DNA of 64,000 bases from Sanguinoderma infundibulare (GCA_032821775.1 JAVLRN010000005.1:2418001-2482000), one strand, 5' to 3'; shown: positions 25,517 to 38,177, counted from the stretch's first letter. Notes: generated from the letters alone by a model not told the origin. Made by a program: numbers and translations.

Positions 25517-28500
25517 TCATGCTTGCGTTCGCGTGAAATTGTAATTCGCGCAGATGTCTAAGATTCGGCCTTCCCACTTCCCGAGGTGCGCGAGATCAAT
25601 CTGGAAGTCATCGAGCGCATCCTGCAAGGCCTGCCGAGCTGTGCAATCCCCGTCAGTTTTGCGCACGGCGATGGACATACCCCCGCGACTTACTGTTTGG
25701 GAACATGATCCCAAGATAACCGATGACCTCATCACCCAGGATTGCTGCCAGGTCTTGGTTCTCGGCGCGAATCTGAATGCGAGGGGTCACCTAACAGACA
25801 TTGCTCTGAACGACAGTGACTAACCTCCTCTCGCAGTGCGAATAGATCCTGTTTGCACACCGATTCAATCTCGTCGTCGCCCTTGGGTTGGAAGTCGTCG
25901 AGACTCAGGTCCTCGTGTGTGACCAACGTGACCTTCCGCTGGGCCTGGGGAACCGGGCTGTCCACCTCCTCGATGTCAGAGTCCAGCTCGATGGTCGATG
26001 GCCATGACGCGGACGCCTTTGTTCGATTTCCGATGCGTGGCGGGGGCGACGGGCTCGAGATCTCGTCGATCTCGTCGTCCTTCAAGTCAGACTCGTCGGG
26101 GACGTCGCGGAAGAGGCTGAGCATGCCTCCCTGCTCATCTTCTTGAACCGGTGTCTTGGTCTTCCTGCTGCGCGACGGACCTGCAGCCGAAGGGCGCGCG
26201 ACAGAAGCTGGCGCTGAATCGGCGGGGGCGTCGTCGAACGCTGCCTTGCCCCGCGATTTACCGCGCTGGGCTTTAGAGCCAGGAGCCCTGCCGTTCTGCC
26301 GGTACTCGAGAGTGAGCCGGATACTGCCGCTCTTCAGCTCGTCGGCCTTATGGGACGGCTAGTGACCGCTGTAGCATTTAGCACCGCATCTTTCTGTCAG
26401 TGTAGAAGCATGACTTGCCTTGATATACGTGTTTGAGAATTCGCCGGACTTCCTCTGCTGCACGGTCGTGAACACGCCCTGGAAGAGCATCTCGTCGATG
26501 ATCAACTCTGCAAGCGGCACGGTGATATGCTTCAATGACCCGTAGCCCCCAAGGTTCTCAGGGCACTTTGCCCACGCTGCCTGGACTTTCGTACCCCGCA
26601 TGAAGCTTGCCAGGTGGCCCCTCGCGACCGCAAAATTCATCCCCACGAGCTTCTCCAACACAAACATCGTTTTGAGTGCGTCCTCGGTACAGTCTTGGCT
26701 CAAGATAGGCGTCTTGTTCCGGCAGTTGTTGCAGAGCTCGCGGCATTCGGCCGGGTCAAACTTCTCACCGAAGAAGTCGAGCACTTGAAGACGGCGGCAA
26801 CGAACTTCATTCGAGCAGTAGCGGACGACGCTCCAGAAGTCATCTTCTATCCAGCGCTTCTCTTCTTCAGGCTTGTCGTCGCGTCGTATCATCTCAACGC
26901 GCGAACTGACGTCGCTGAAATGATAGACTACACACCACGTGAGTAACTGAAGGATAAGGTGGATACCGTGCAACATACACAGGATACAATGTGCTGGCTT
27001 CCCGTCTCTTCCAGCGCGACCAGTTTCCTGGTAATAACTTACCGAAAGGCATCAGTGACGTATGGCTCATTAGACAGGGAGGTTACTCACTTGGCCAGTG
27101 TGGCAGGGAGGGTGTAGTGAATAACGTAGCGCACTATGTAAGGGTGAGGTTCAAGTGGCGATCCGCAACGGTTAGGTACGTACCATCAGCCTTGTCGATG
27201 CCCATGCCGAAGGCGATCTGTCAAGAACTGTAAGCGCGCCTGACAACCATTGACAGAGCGCATATCATTTACTGTGGCCACGATGATGAGAACCTTTCCT
27301 TCGCTCCACTCTTGCTGGACCTTCAGTTTGTCCCGCTCATCCAGAAGGGCGTGGTAGTGCTTCGCCTTCAAGTTGAACCGGTCCCGCAGCGCCTTCGCCA
27401 CCACTTCACAATTTTCGCGCGAGTGGCAGTAGATGATGCCGGTATCGGTAGGGTAGCTGCTTTGGATGATGGCACCGATCTCATCGATGCAGGTCTTCTT
27501 GTTCTTCGGACGCACTTCGTAGTTCAGGTTCTTTCGGTTGAAGGAAAGCTTGAGACGGACGCAGTCGGGTATGTCGAGGCGGGAGACGATGTCGTGCTCG
27601 ACCTCGGCATTCGCTGTTGCAGTGAGCGCACTGATGGGCACGTTAGGATAGTTCTTCCGCAGCTCGGTCAGCTGTGTATACTGGAGCCGGAGTTGATGGT
27701 CAACTGCGAATCGGGAAATACATAGAATAGGAACACACAGATTCACGGAACCGCCTCCCCCAGTCGGAGATACAATGGGCCTCATCGATGACGAACCGGA
27801 TCAACTTGCCCTGCTCGTAGAGCGAATGCAGAGTAGCCTGCATGTAGCCGCTCATTTGCAGTTGCTCCGGGGTGACATACAGCAGATTGGGCTTTTCCCT
27901 GCTGCGAAGCAACGCCTTGACCCGATTCCTCTCCGAGTCCTTCATGCTGCCACTTAATTGCTCGACGTTGGCCCCAAGCTTCTTGAGGGTCTGCACCTGA
28001 TCGCGCATAAGCGCGACGAGGGGACTGACGACGACAGTCACGCCATCTTGGCAGACGGCAGGGAGCTGGAACGTCAAACTCTTTCCGCTGCCAGTAGGGA
28101 AGAGGACAAATACGTCGTTGCCGTCCATCGCAGCACATATGGCTTCGAGCTGTTTCGGACGAAAGGATTTGAGGCCGAAGACGTTGCTGAGCGTATCGAG
28201 GACCTGAGGATAGTATGGACGACTCGTGTAGTCGATTGAGTTGATGGCTACCGAGGGAGAAGCATCGGGAAATATAGCACGGATCGGAGGATGTTCCCTG
28301 GGCTGGGTGGCGGGAGGTGTGGCTGGGGCAGGGATTGGCACCGGGTCTGGCTCGCTAGGGAAGTCGTTAGGGAACTCTTTCCAAAGATCGTCGTCGTCGG
28401 CGTCCATAGCGTGGTCCACCGCGGCCGATGGCACGGTAGTTGGCGCGTGATTTACAGGCGTAGACGTGCGAGGAACATCAAACAGTGCGGGCTGTTTGAG

Positions 28501-29619
28501 GGGATTGGGGTAGGGCTCGCTGTCTGTGAGGGTCGCGTTGGACCCCGACGGGAGGTTGGACTCGACACTGGGGTGTCTGCTGGAGACTGGCTGAGCTCGC
28601 TCGCCGCGTTGGACTGCCTTGAGCTCTGCGCGACCTGCAGCGGCCCTTCTTTCCAAGAAATCGCTGGAGGAATGGTCAGTGAACCGATTGGTGCTCTAAT
28701 ATAGCGGCCCACCTCAGGAAGTCAAGTAGCTCGCCATCCTTGGGCTCTTGAGAGGTACGAGCAGCACCGATCAGCTTGTCACAAACTCGTCTAAGTTCTT
28801 CAGCAGTGTTACAGACCCCAAGGAGTTCATCCTCGGATTTCTGGGGGATGGCAGAGTCAGAGAGCATCAAGTGGCCATTTTATTCATGGTTTGTACCTCA
28901 CAAAGGTCTGCATCGGCTGGCAGGGTATCAAATGCTGCCCGAAGGAGGAGCGGCGACTTGGAGACCTGTGGAGGAGGATGGCGCCGGATATCCGGACCCG
29001 GGAGAGCAATACGAGGTGGAGGAAGAGGTGCGTGCTTGGTTGCCGGGGTGCGAGGGGGATCTTGAGCACGCGCCTTGCCTTTGCCTTTGAGGTCTGTTTG
29101 GAAAAGGTTCTCCTTGTCCGGAAGATGATTCGTCTTGGGTCGTTTGGGAGAGGAGGGGTGGGGGAAGAGATCGTCGGGATAGCCTGATGAGAGGCGCTTG
29201 GTAGGTATGCTTGAAGTGGAAGCATTTGCGGATATGGACTCTGTCGAAGATACATCGACGTAAGAGACGCTATTGTCGGCTGCGGAGGGAAAGTTGAGGG
29301 GAGGGGGCTTGGCCTTGCCAAACCCGGGTGTGGACCATGATCCGAGTCTTTTAACTGGAAGATATGGATGAATGCGGGCGGTGGGAGGTGGCCGAGAGGA
29401 TATAGCCATACCTGATGCGGTCGCGGGGGTGGGGATCGACTTGGCCGGCTTGAACTTTGCCTGGTCGGACGACGCGTCAAGCGAGCGACTGGTGCTGTAT
29501 ATCGAAGCTCTTACCTTGCCGCTGCCTGCCTGAGGCGTGGCGGGCTTTGTGGGACTCGAGGTAGTGGGAAGTGCGTGCTTCCGCTGGAGCTCATCGAGGT
29601 TATTCCTCGGGCGGGACAT
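25517..29619 (-). CDS. RecQ-family DNA helicase (Sgs1/BLM-like)
   Basis: This is an ATP-dependent 3'-5' DNA helicase of genome maintenance. The start at 29619 (MSRPRNNLDELQRKH) is preferred over an in-frame ATG at 29688. About 400 disordered N-terminal residues precede the core. Helicase motifs include motif 0 (FGLKSFRPKQLEAI), motif I (FPTGSGKSLTFQLPA), motif II as VIDEAHCISDWG, motif III SALTATAN, IIYCHSRENCE and VIHYTLPATLASYYQETGRA followed by GRDG. The RQC zinc cluster is CRRLQVLDFFGEKFDP plus CRELCNNC, followed by a winged-helix-like part. The C-terminus is acidic with DIEEVDSPVPQ-type segments and ends KWEGRILDICANYNFTRTQA. I see no convincing HRDC domain. The gene is divergent from NUF2 across about 270 bp. 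Confidence 0.92.
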
Positions 29620-29890
29620 GGGATGTGAGATGGATGGCGTGGAGAAGGGAGGGTGGGAGAAAGGACAGGGCAGGGTACGTGGAGCCACTGGCCTGGGACA
29701 GCGAGCGGACAGCTGTACTTAAAGAAAGTATAAGGATGATTGAGGATCGGCCCAGCCGCCGCCCCAGCCTCCGCCCCCGCGTCGCGTCGCGAGCTGCGTC
29801 ACCTGACCGCAACAATCATTGTCAAAGTCGGCGCGTCCTCGACGACGACCTCGACCCCCTCCTCGCCTCCTTCTCCCCTTCGAACACACC

Positions 29891-31655
29891 ATGTCCAGCA
29901 AGTTCTGGTTCCCGTCCATGTCCAAGCAGGAAATTGTCGACACGTTCACCGGATGGGGTCATTCTATCAGTCCAGAGCAGCTCGAGCGACCAACCTCCGA
30001 TGACGTCCTTGGCGTATACAAAGCATGCCTCGAGCAAATGACCGGAATCACGCTCGAGAGCCTACAGGGAGCGATTGAGTCGTTGGCGTTGACAGAGAAC
30101 CCCGTATGTCCCTTCCTACCGTGCTAGCAAGACATCGCGCTCACCTTGACTTAGGACCTGTATTCACAAGCTGCGCACAATCTACTTCTTCACCACATGT
30201 GTGTCCTACACCGGTCATATGCCACACAGTCCACTCACGCGCACATAGTCAACGGTTGGCAACAGCGGCCAAGATCACCGACTTCAGCTCCAAAGACCTC
30301 TACTTCCCCCGTCCCGACCGCACTCGCTCCATATTCTCTGCCTTCATCAACTTCATCAAGTTCTCCGAGCAGAACGAGCCCTTAATCAATCGCCTCCGAG
30401 ACCACTCTACCGTCCTCATCAGGGAGCGTCAGGCAGCCATCGAGAAGAGCCAGGATTTGCTGGACAAGATTGAGCAGTTCAAGTGAGCCGTTCTCGTTCA
30501 GCCAGCCATCCTTCGCCACTCATCGTCGTCGCCACAGGCTCAAGAGGGCAGAAGATGAGCCCAAATGTGAGGCGCTCCGCCAGGAGAACACCGCGTTGTG
30601 GGAGGAGGTCATCGCCTACAGGGAGAGGCACGCGGGCCTCAACCGGGACGTCGAGGGCCTCAAGCAGGAGAACGCCGCCCTCGTCACTGCGAAGGTGCGC
30701 CCCTATCTGTCATTGTCGGTCACTCCCTCGCCCATGCATCGCGGGTTTAGGAGAAAGTGATGAACGAGATGAACTCCGGTGTGGAGAACATCTCCCGCAC
30801 CCGCTCGCGCATCGTCCAGTCCCCCGAGCGCATCAAGCGCGACATCCAAACCATGGGCACCAGCGCTGCCGAGGAGAAGCGCGCCCTCACCGCTAACGAG
30901 ACCAAGACGAGGGATTTGCAGTCCAAGACCGCCGCCCTGCTCAATATCGACAAGGTCCGTCTGCCGCGCCCTTTGTCCGCGTGGTCCATCCAACTCACGC
31001 GGTGTTGGGTCAGGACGTATCCTCGTGCGTGGAGCAGCTACAGATTATCGAGAAGGAGATGCGCGCTTTGGACCGCGCGCAGAAGGAGCTAGGCGATCTG
31101 AGAGACACCCTCGACCGCAAGCACGGCGAGAGTGCGGAGCTCGTCATGCAGCGCGAGGTCTGTTGTCTCCTCTTCGGTCCCCTCTCGCAGTCACATTGAT
31201 GTTCCCACTTTCCGTTCTAGCGCGTGCACAAGCAGTTTTCGAACGCACAGGAGAAGCTCGAGCGTGCTCAACGACATGTCGAAGACAAGCGCCTCGCGAG
31301 CCAACGGACAATCGAACGGTTGCAGCGCGAATACGAGGAGATGTCAGTAGAACGGCGAGACAACGACCGGCAGGTGGAAGAGTTGCGCGGCGAGGCAGAT
31401 GAGATCGAGCGCAAGGTGGGCAACTGTTCTCTAGCGTCGCCCCATCAGTCGAACTCATGTCCTCCACTAGATGGCTGACCACATGAAGACGAGCCAAGCC
31501 GAGATCAATGAACTGTTGACCGAGTACTGGAAACTCCGACATGACACTGGTATGTCCTGCACAATTGTGATTGACGTCTGACCTAACATGCCTCGACAGA
31601 GGTGTACATGGAAACCCTCGCGAACAAGCTGGGCATGCAAGTCAGGAGTACCTGA
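29891..31655 (+). CDS. NUF2: Kinetochore protein Nuf2 (Ndc80 complex)
   Basis: Nuf2 pairs with Ndc80 to couple kinetochores to spindle microtubules. The N-terminus MSSKFWFPSMSKQEIVDTF is the family's calponin-homology-like head, continuing with FTGWGHSISPEQLERPTSDD and, after an intron, KITDFSSKDLYFPRPDRTR and IFSAFINFIKFSEQN. The rest is an almost continuous coiled coil (KLERAQRHVEDKRLASQRTI, YEEMSVERRDNDRQ) cut by several short introns. The last exon gives EVYMETLANKLGMQVRST with a stop at 31653. The length of about 450 aa fits the family. No frame disruption is seen. Confidence 0.93.
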
Positions 31656-31840
31656 CGGGCGCGTCTCGTTCTCGATTCGCTGGATCCATATGTTAACGTG
31701 AGATTACTGATGTATAACCAAAGAGCGATACCCATGTTGTAAGTATATAATGTAATCTCGTACAATAGAGCCCAAGGTCCCGCATGCAGAACAGTAAAAA
31801 GTACTAGATGACAAGGAAGGTCCGATAGAACAGGGATGCT

Positions 31841-33628
31841 CTACCGAGCCCGTTTCTTGCCCTTCGGCTTCTTGACGAACTCGGCGCACTCGCGGCAGTA
31901 CCACTTCCCTTTCGGGGCGTTCCCGAGACCGACACAGCCCATATGGAACTGACAGAAAGCAAGTTAAGACTCGGTTAGCGGACACGACCCTGACTCGATG
32001 GCAGCAGACGCGCACCCATTCCCTTGGACACGTTGGATTGTCGCAACCAATCATCTATACAACACAAGAAGCGGCAATTTCAGTCAGCGATGATGCATTT
32101 TGGACGTATGTACAAACGGACGCACGTCGCCGTAAGACACTTGGTTGCAGAAGCAGTAACGCGGCTCGTTTGGGTCTAGGATCTCTCCCTCCATGAGCAA
32201 TACGGGTGCACCCGCCTGAGACGGCGCGGGGATCTTGAGCGTGAGCGTCGGGTGAGGCTCGGGTGCCTTCTCCCCTTCGGCTTCTAGCGCGACAGGCTCT
32301 TCTGTGAGAGCGCCTGCCTCTTGCTCCGCCGGTTGTTCGGGCTTCGGTTTGGCACCTTTGCGACGTTTCCTGCCCTTTTTCTTGCCGCGCGAGGATGAGC
32401 GTTCAGAGCGCGAAGGCTCGACGATTGGCTCGGCGACGGGCTCGGCGGGTTCGGTGATGTCGATTATTTCAATGTCTTCCGTTTCAGGTTCCGGTGCAGG
32501 CGGTGAAGGGGCTGGAGGCTCCTCGACCTGGAGTGGCGGGGTAGGTGGCTCGCTGGGATGCTCGATGGCGATTTCGATCCCGACGGAAGCTTCTGGGAGA
32601 TCAAGCTCGAGAGGAGGAGGGCTGGCAGGAAGGCGAGGCCGTTTAAATTGGGGAACCACGAGCTCTGGGAGCATAATAGAAGCTGGATGAGTTCCGGGGC
32701 GAAGGCCGAGGGAGATGGACGCTTCCTGTTCCTTGATAGAGCGATCGAGGTCACGGATGTACCTGTCGACCTAGGACAGAACCTCCGTTGAGACGGGAAG
32801 CCAAGCGTAGGTTTGAAGAAGGGGTGCGCATACTCACTAGGTCAGATATGTGCTGAGCCAGGTACTGCTTCTCTACCGATGCACGAGAAATCTCCTCAAC
32901 CGATTGAGCCATGCTGGTCAATAGCTCGCGAGTCGAGTTGGATGACTCAGTGACGACGGAAAGCGGTCGTGAGGAGAAGGGTGGTGTGCGACCCTTGTTA
33001 TTTGTCGGTTGGGTAGGCGCGGAGTAAGCTGTCCCATTAAGCGATGTGCCACTAAGCATGGGACTATGAGGGGGGACAGAACCTTGTAGTTGGGGAGTGG
33101 CTCCGTCGACGACCTCGGCAGAAGGGGTTCGGCTCTGTTCGTCTGGGGCATCGGCTAGTGATCTTCGAAGGGAGACATACTTGAGGATAGCAGGGGTTAA
33201 GTTGGATATGTGCTCTGTATGATGTCAGATGGGCTACAGAGCGCTTAACAGGAAACAGACCTTGCGCTTGCTGGTCAAGCTCTTGGATGAGGGTGAAAGC
33301 GCGGTGGAGCGACAAGGGCAACTGCTCGAGAACTGGGAGGGGAGAACAAGGTGAAAATGATGAGTGAAAAGGTCACGGATGGAGGCGTACGCTCGTAGTG
33401 TTCCTCCCTGAACGCATCCCAAATCTCGCGTCCCTTGGCAAACGCCTCCGAGTCTGGGTCCAAGTCCTCTGTCGGCGCTTCCTGGGCAGGAGTAAAGTCG
33501 GGATCATCCATGCCATGCTCCGACGCGCACTCGTTGCGCAGTGGCGAGGTAAGAAATTGCTCTGGGGATGTTGGGTCCGCATCTCTGTCGATGCGACGTC
33601 GTTTACTCCTCCGGGTGGCCGTGGACAT
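31841..33628 (-). CDS. ING-family PHD finger protein (histone-modifying complex subunit)
   Basis: The start at 33628 (MSTATRRSKRRRIDRD) is chosen over an upstream in-frame ATG at 33724. An ING-type N-terminal helical domain follows across introns ([35 protein letters not shown]). After it comes a long acidic, Pro-rich middle with a basic patch (SSSRGKKKGRKRRKGAKPKP). The C-terminal C4HC3 PHD finger reads YCFCNQVSYGD, MIGCDNPTCPREW, FHMGCVGLGNAPKGKWYCRE and CAEF, ending KKPKGKKRAR. ING PHD fingers read H3K4me3 and recruit HAT (NuA4/NuA3) or Rpd3 HDAC complexes. Which complex applies here cannot be decided; Pho23, Yng1 and Yng2 are all candidates. Confidence 0.9.
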
Positions 33629-34432
33629 GGTTCCAGGTGAAAGAGAGGGCGGCCTCCGTGACACTCGCAGCGCTTGCTCAGCGTTACGCGGGTCTGTGAC
33701 CGACTCGTCACAGAAGACCCTCATATGTGACTCAGGCTGAGGCTACTAGCTGCCAAGTACGCGCTTCTGCCACCATGACACTCGCACCATGACACTCGCA
33801 TGGTTTCTTCAACTTCACTCACACCAATCCAGAGACATGCGTGACATGTGCCACGCGACGACAAGAACTGAGTACTGAGATAAGTTTATGTCCATGAGGG
33901 ATAGAAACTCGGTCCGGAGAGTCAGTCACGGTCGGAATCAGTTTGCTTCTCCAGCTCTATAACATCGCGCGACTGATCTTTATATGATAGATTGCACACA
34001 AGGACATACGACGTAGTGTCGTTCGAAGAAGTGCATAGTCGTTAAACCTCGTTTCGTATCAGTCCCGTCATCCCTCGCCCCCGACCCTGCCCAGCGTCGA
34101 TATCGAATACCGTGTTGGCAACTCGTGATGTCTTCACGGTCACGAAGGCGTGCCAGGTTTCTCGGGCATTCAAGCCTCGCAGTATGGAGCATGTAAAGAA
34201 AGCCCCTCTTCCAGCCTTATTGCTTGATCTAATCTTTCTTTCCCAACTTTATGACGCAGGGTACGGGGGGCTGACGCCCTATAGTTGGTCCCTTCTAAGA
34301 TCTGTTCTTCCTGCATTCTGCTTCCTTGGATATTGGCCCAGTTGTTTACCGCCTCTCCGTTGAACGTCGACGTCCGCCAGGGGTCCGTGAATTTCCGGGA
34401 AGAAGTCACGCGGTCTTTGCGTGGGGCCTCTA
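33629..34432. other. Intergenic region upstream of the ING gene
   Basis: This 804 bp holds the ING gene promoter and a perfect 14-bp tandem duplication at 33772-33799. The right end abuts the GMC relic and could contain further relic sequence too decayed to recognise. I see no RNA gene. Confidence 0.5.
33772..33799. repeat. 14-bp perfect tandem duplication
   Basis: The 14-mer accatgacactcgc occurs twice head to tail, about 145 bp upstream of the ING start codon. It is probably a replication-slippage product. I cannot assign a function. Confidence 0.8.
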
Positions 34433-34700
34433 GATGCAAGCGTGCGTCGGACAGGAACGGCTCGAATGGGACCGTTTGGCAATAAAAATAGCGTGGTGGA
34501 CCCTGTCCTGAAATTCAAGGGCACGAAGGGTCTGGGATCAATCGATGTGAACATTTCAGTAAGGATTGCTGGACTTCCTGGCGATGCTGTTCAATCCACT
34601 AACACGAGCAATGTCAGCCATTCATCCCTGCTGCGCACTAGCCGTATGCTTTCGCATTGCGCACAACGGATCTCGTCATCAAAAGCGGAAGATGGTGTTG
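34433..34700 (+). pseudogene. Relic C-terminal fragment of a GMC oxidoreductase
   Basis: DASVRRTGTARMGPFGNKNS then VVDPVLKFKGTKGLGSIDVN matches the C-terminal GMC signature of the intact neighbour ([36 protein letters not shown]). The fragment keeps an intron at the same place (donor gtaagg at 34559, acceptor ending 34617). Reading resumes as PFIPAAH, as in the intact gene. It then meets an in-frame TAG at 34639-34641 and a small deletion before PYAFALRTTDLIKSG, which parallels the neighbour's [15 protein letters not shown]. The first catalytic-region His is replaced (VRRTG instead of WHPTG). No upstream FAD-binding part is recognisable. It is a decayed tandem duplicate about 700 bp upstream of the living copy. 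Confidence 0.85.
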
Positions 34701-35387
34701 TTCTATGAAACAATGCGACTTGGGTATGTCTATTTGAATTTATTCTGCAACCTTTCTAAGCCCTTCGTTTTCTAAGCAAAGGCCAATTCCTGTCGTTTCT
34801 TGCCAAGTATATGGAAGGTGACGATGTTTCCAAAACAGTAGCGCGCATGGAGGTATATGTAGCGTTTCGTGTTCTGGTGTCGGAAAATTTCGCGATAGAA
34901 TGTGAGTGGAATTTCTGTTGTGTCACCGCATGAGCATCCGTTTGGAATTATGCCGGCAAAGTGCGCCAGGCTTCCTGCGGTGCCGTCGCATCTTCTTAAC
35001 GCTGATCCTGACTGTTGGATTCGCGCGACGTCATTTGCATCCCCAGTCAGCGACTGTCTGTTGATGTCGTGGTCATTACTTAACCCTCGCGACAACGGAT
35101 ACCTATCAACTCACTGTTTCCGCAGGTTGTAACGAGCCCAGTGCGGATATTCACAGCAAGCCCCGTCAAGTTTTTATTATGCAAATTCAATGAACGGCCT
35201 CCATCCGAGCGCTCCGGTCCCTCCACTCGGTGTTCCCATTGGCGTCTTCAAGTGATGAGGGGATATAACGGTCAGAACATCATCGCCCGCAGCTAAGCAC
35301 GGTCTGTGTCAGCCGCATCCCCGAGGCCGGCCTCTGGATTACTTAGGCTGTCTCCAACTCCCTTCCCAGCTTTCAGCAAGACCCACC
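34701..35387 (+). other. Promoter region of the GMC oxidoreductase gene
   Basis: This 687 bp lies between the relic and the intact gene. It contains an inverted CCAAT box (ATTGG, 35238-35242) and a TATAA at 35264-35268, about 120 bp upstream of the start codon. No coding potential is recognised. Confidence 0.45.
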
Positions 35388-37631
35388 ATGCGGGCACTCG
35401 TGACGGTTTCCCTCGCATTGGTCGCGAACTTGGGGCTTTCAAGAGCTGCATTGTTCACTGACCCTGAACAACTTCCCGCGGACAGGCGATACGACTACGT
35501 CGTCATCGGCGCAGGACCCGGGGGGAGCGTCGTCGCAAGTCGACTCTCGGAAGATCCGAGTACGAACGTCCTTCTACTTGAAGCAGGCCCGAGGTGAGTG
35601 GGGCTGAGCATATCGACGTACTCTATACTGACCCTCGGCATGCTCAGTGATGAAGACGTGTTAGCGATTCAGGTGCCCTACCTTGCATATGAATTGCAGC
35701 CCAACACAACCTACGATTGGAATTATACGACGACACCCCAAAAAGGTTTAGATGGACGCGTCGTCGTGTATTCACGCGGTCGTGTTCTTGGCGGAAGTTC
35801 CAGCATTAGTGAGTGCCTGGCATGTGCTTTGTGCTGACTGTTAATACATCACTTGCTCCATGCAGATCTCATGGTCTGGACGCGAAGCTCGAGAGATGAC
35901 TTTGACAGATACGCCTCGTTTACTGCAGACGATGGCTGGTCCTGGAACGGTATTGAGCCCTATTTCAGAAAGGTCGGACACGATGCTATGCATATCCGCC
36001 ATACTCCACTACAATTCGAACATAGATCGAACATCTTGTTCCTCCCGTCGATCACCACAATACAAGTGGTGAAGTCGAAAGTCAGATCCACGGCAGACGC
36101 GGACCGGTCAATATTTCGGTGGCCAATGCACCTTTCCCCATCGACCCGCACGTAAATGCTACCACGCAGCAGCTCGATGTCAACTTTCCATACAACGAAG
36201 ACATGAACTCGGGGGACCCGATAGGAATCGGTTCGTTTACATTTCAATGCTTCGGTATCAACGTGGTCGGCGAGGTTTGACATTTCAATCTTGTGGCAGG
36301 CTGGACTCAAGGTACATTCGGGAACGGTGTTCGCTCGAGCGCGTCGTCGTCTTACATCCGCCCGGTGCTACCATCTCGGTCAAACCTCGACGTTCTGGTG
36401 AACACCATCGCGACGAAGATCATCACAACCGAACGTGATGTCGACACTCGAGAGCCGGTGTTTTCCGGTGTCGAAGTTGCACAATCGAGCACATGTACGC
36501 ACATTGCTCCTATAGGATACCTAGAATGCTGCTTGACTCATCCCTCAGCGCCCACCTTTACGTTCAAAGCGACCAAGGAAGTGATACTGTCGGCCGGAGC
36601 AATCAATACTCCCCAACTGCTCATGCTGTCCGGAATCGGCCCCTCCTCCCATCTCGCTTCCCTCGGCATTGATGTCCTCGTCGATAATACTGCCGTTGGA
36701 CAGCACCTCGCCGACCACCCGCGGGTGGGCAACCAGTTCGGTGTCGCGGCCCAGGAAGACGACTTGAACGACGTCATTCGGCGAAACAGTACGCTCTTCA
36801 ACGATCTGCTTGCGGAATGGGAGACCGAGAAGCAGGGCGTCATGGCGGGCGGAGGTGCGAACCACATTGGCTGGTTGAGGATACCGAAGGACGATCCCCT
36901 CTGGAAGACGGAGGAAGACCCGAGTGCGGGCCCGACGTCTCCTCATTACGAGTTGCTCTTCATAGTCGGTTCTCTTTCTTCTGTTTGCGTTCTATCATCT
37001 GATCTTCTCTGCTCGTTGCTATGTAGCCCGGCTTTGCGTCGACCATCCCCGGGATCCCCGCTCCAGCTTCGGGGTATTTCATGTCCATCTATTCAGTCGT
37101 CGTCTCGCCCTCTTCCACCGGCTCCCTCACCTTGTCCTCCGCGTCTCCCTTCGACCCGCCCACGATCGACCCCGCGTTCCTCAATTCATCCTTCGACGTG
37201 TACACGATGCGGGCCGCCATCCGTGCTGCGGGGCATTTCGTCTCCGCACCGACGTGGAACGGCTTTATCACTGGCCAGGCTGCGTCCTTCGCAGCCGTGG
37301 ATTTGGACTCGGACGAGGCGGTCGACGCATGGGCCCGCTCGCAGGCGTCCACGATATGGCACCCAACGGGCACGGCTAGGATGGGACGTTGCGGCGACCG
37401 AGATAGCGTGGTCGATGCTGACTTGAGGGTGAAGGGCGCGAGGGGTCTGAGGGTTATCGACGCGAGCGTGCTGGTCAGTCGGTGTTTACTGATTTGGTTT
37501 GCTTCGAATCGCAGATGATGACCCATTCACGTTTTCAGCCATTTATCCCGGCGGCGCACCCGCAAGCAGTGGTATACGCGTTCGCGGAGCGCGCCGCAGA
37601 TCTCATCAGGAGTGGGAGGCGAGCTTGCTGA
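35388..37631 (+). CDS. Secreted GMC-family flavin oxidoreductase (aryl-alcohol oxidase-like)
   Basis: This is a FAD-dependent enzyme that oxidises alcohols and probably yields H2O2 outside the cell. The signal peptide is [20 protein letters not shown]. Spliced exons give the dinucleotide fold [20 protein letters not shown] with LLLEAGP, GMC signature 1 ([10 protein letters not shown] joined to NLMVWTRSS) and signature 2 ([15 protein letters not shown]). The catalytic pair lies in [13 protein letters not shown] and [14 protein letters not shown], before [17 protein letters not shown] and the stop at 37629. A 53-nt intron near 35971-36023 must be removed to keep frame ([18 protein letters not shown] follows). 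All key residues are present, so the copy looks functional. In wood-decay Agaricomycetes such enzymes feed peroxidases; the true substrate (aryl alcohol, methanol or other) is not determined. Confidence 0.88.
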
Positions 37632-38177
37632 ACGGAAATCATGTATTGTTCGGTGCGGTCGTTGGTCGAGTTTGGCCTTGTACGTTCGACAGTCGACGGT
37701 CGATTTTACACGAATCACTGTCCTCCGTCCACTTTCATGATCAGGAATATATATGGGGCGGTGCGGTGAGGCTGGCGGTGCCAGCAACACGGAATGTACG
37801 TTGGAATCGCGTGCAAATGTATCTAGCTACAGTGAGGTGTGAGTTACTTGTGTGGCTTTGTCATGCGATGCGCAGGGATTCTACTGATCTAGAGCAGCAC
37901 AGCTATTCGAAAGCATAGATAAAATAGCAGCAGGTATGGATGCAATGGTGACTGAGGTCAGAATGTGGTAAACGTCATGGATGGAGAATATATACAAATG
38001 GGTGAGTTGTACGTGAGCGCGAAGTCCTATGAGGGTGAGACAGTAGAGAGATGGTTGCCACAGGTGGTAGATTAAGAATAGCTAGCAGGGCGAGCGAACC
38101 AGAGTGAGTATCCAGAATTGCAGCATCAAGGATAGCTCGCAAGACATACGCGATAGATTTTCAGCACGCAGCAAAGC
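37632..38177. other. Convergent intergenic region
   Basis: This 546 bp separates the 3' ends of the GMC gene (+) and the first membrane-family paralogue (-). It is moderately A/T-rich towards the right, consistent with 3' UTRs. I see no gene or repeat. Confidence 0.55.
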
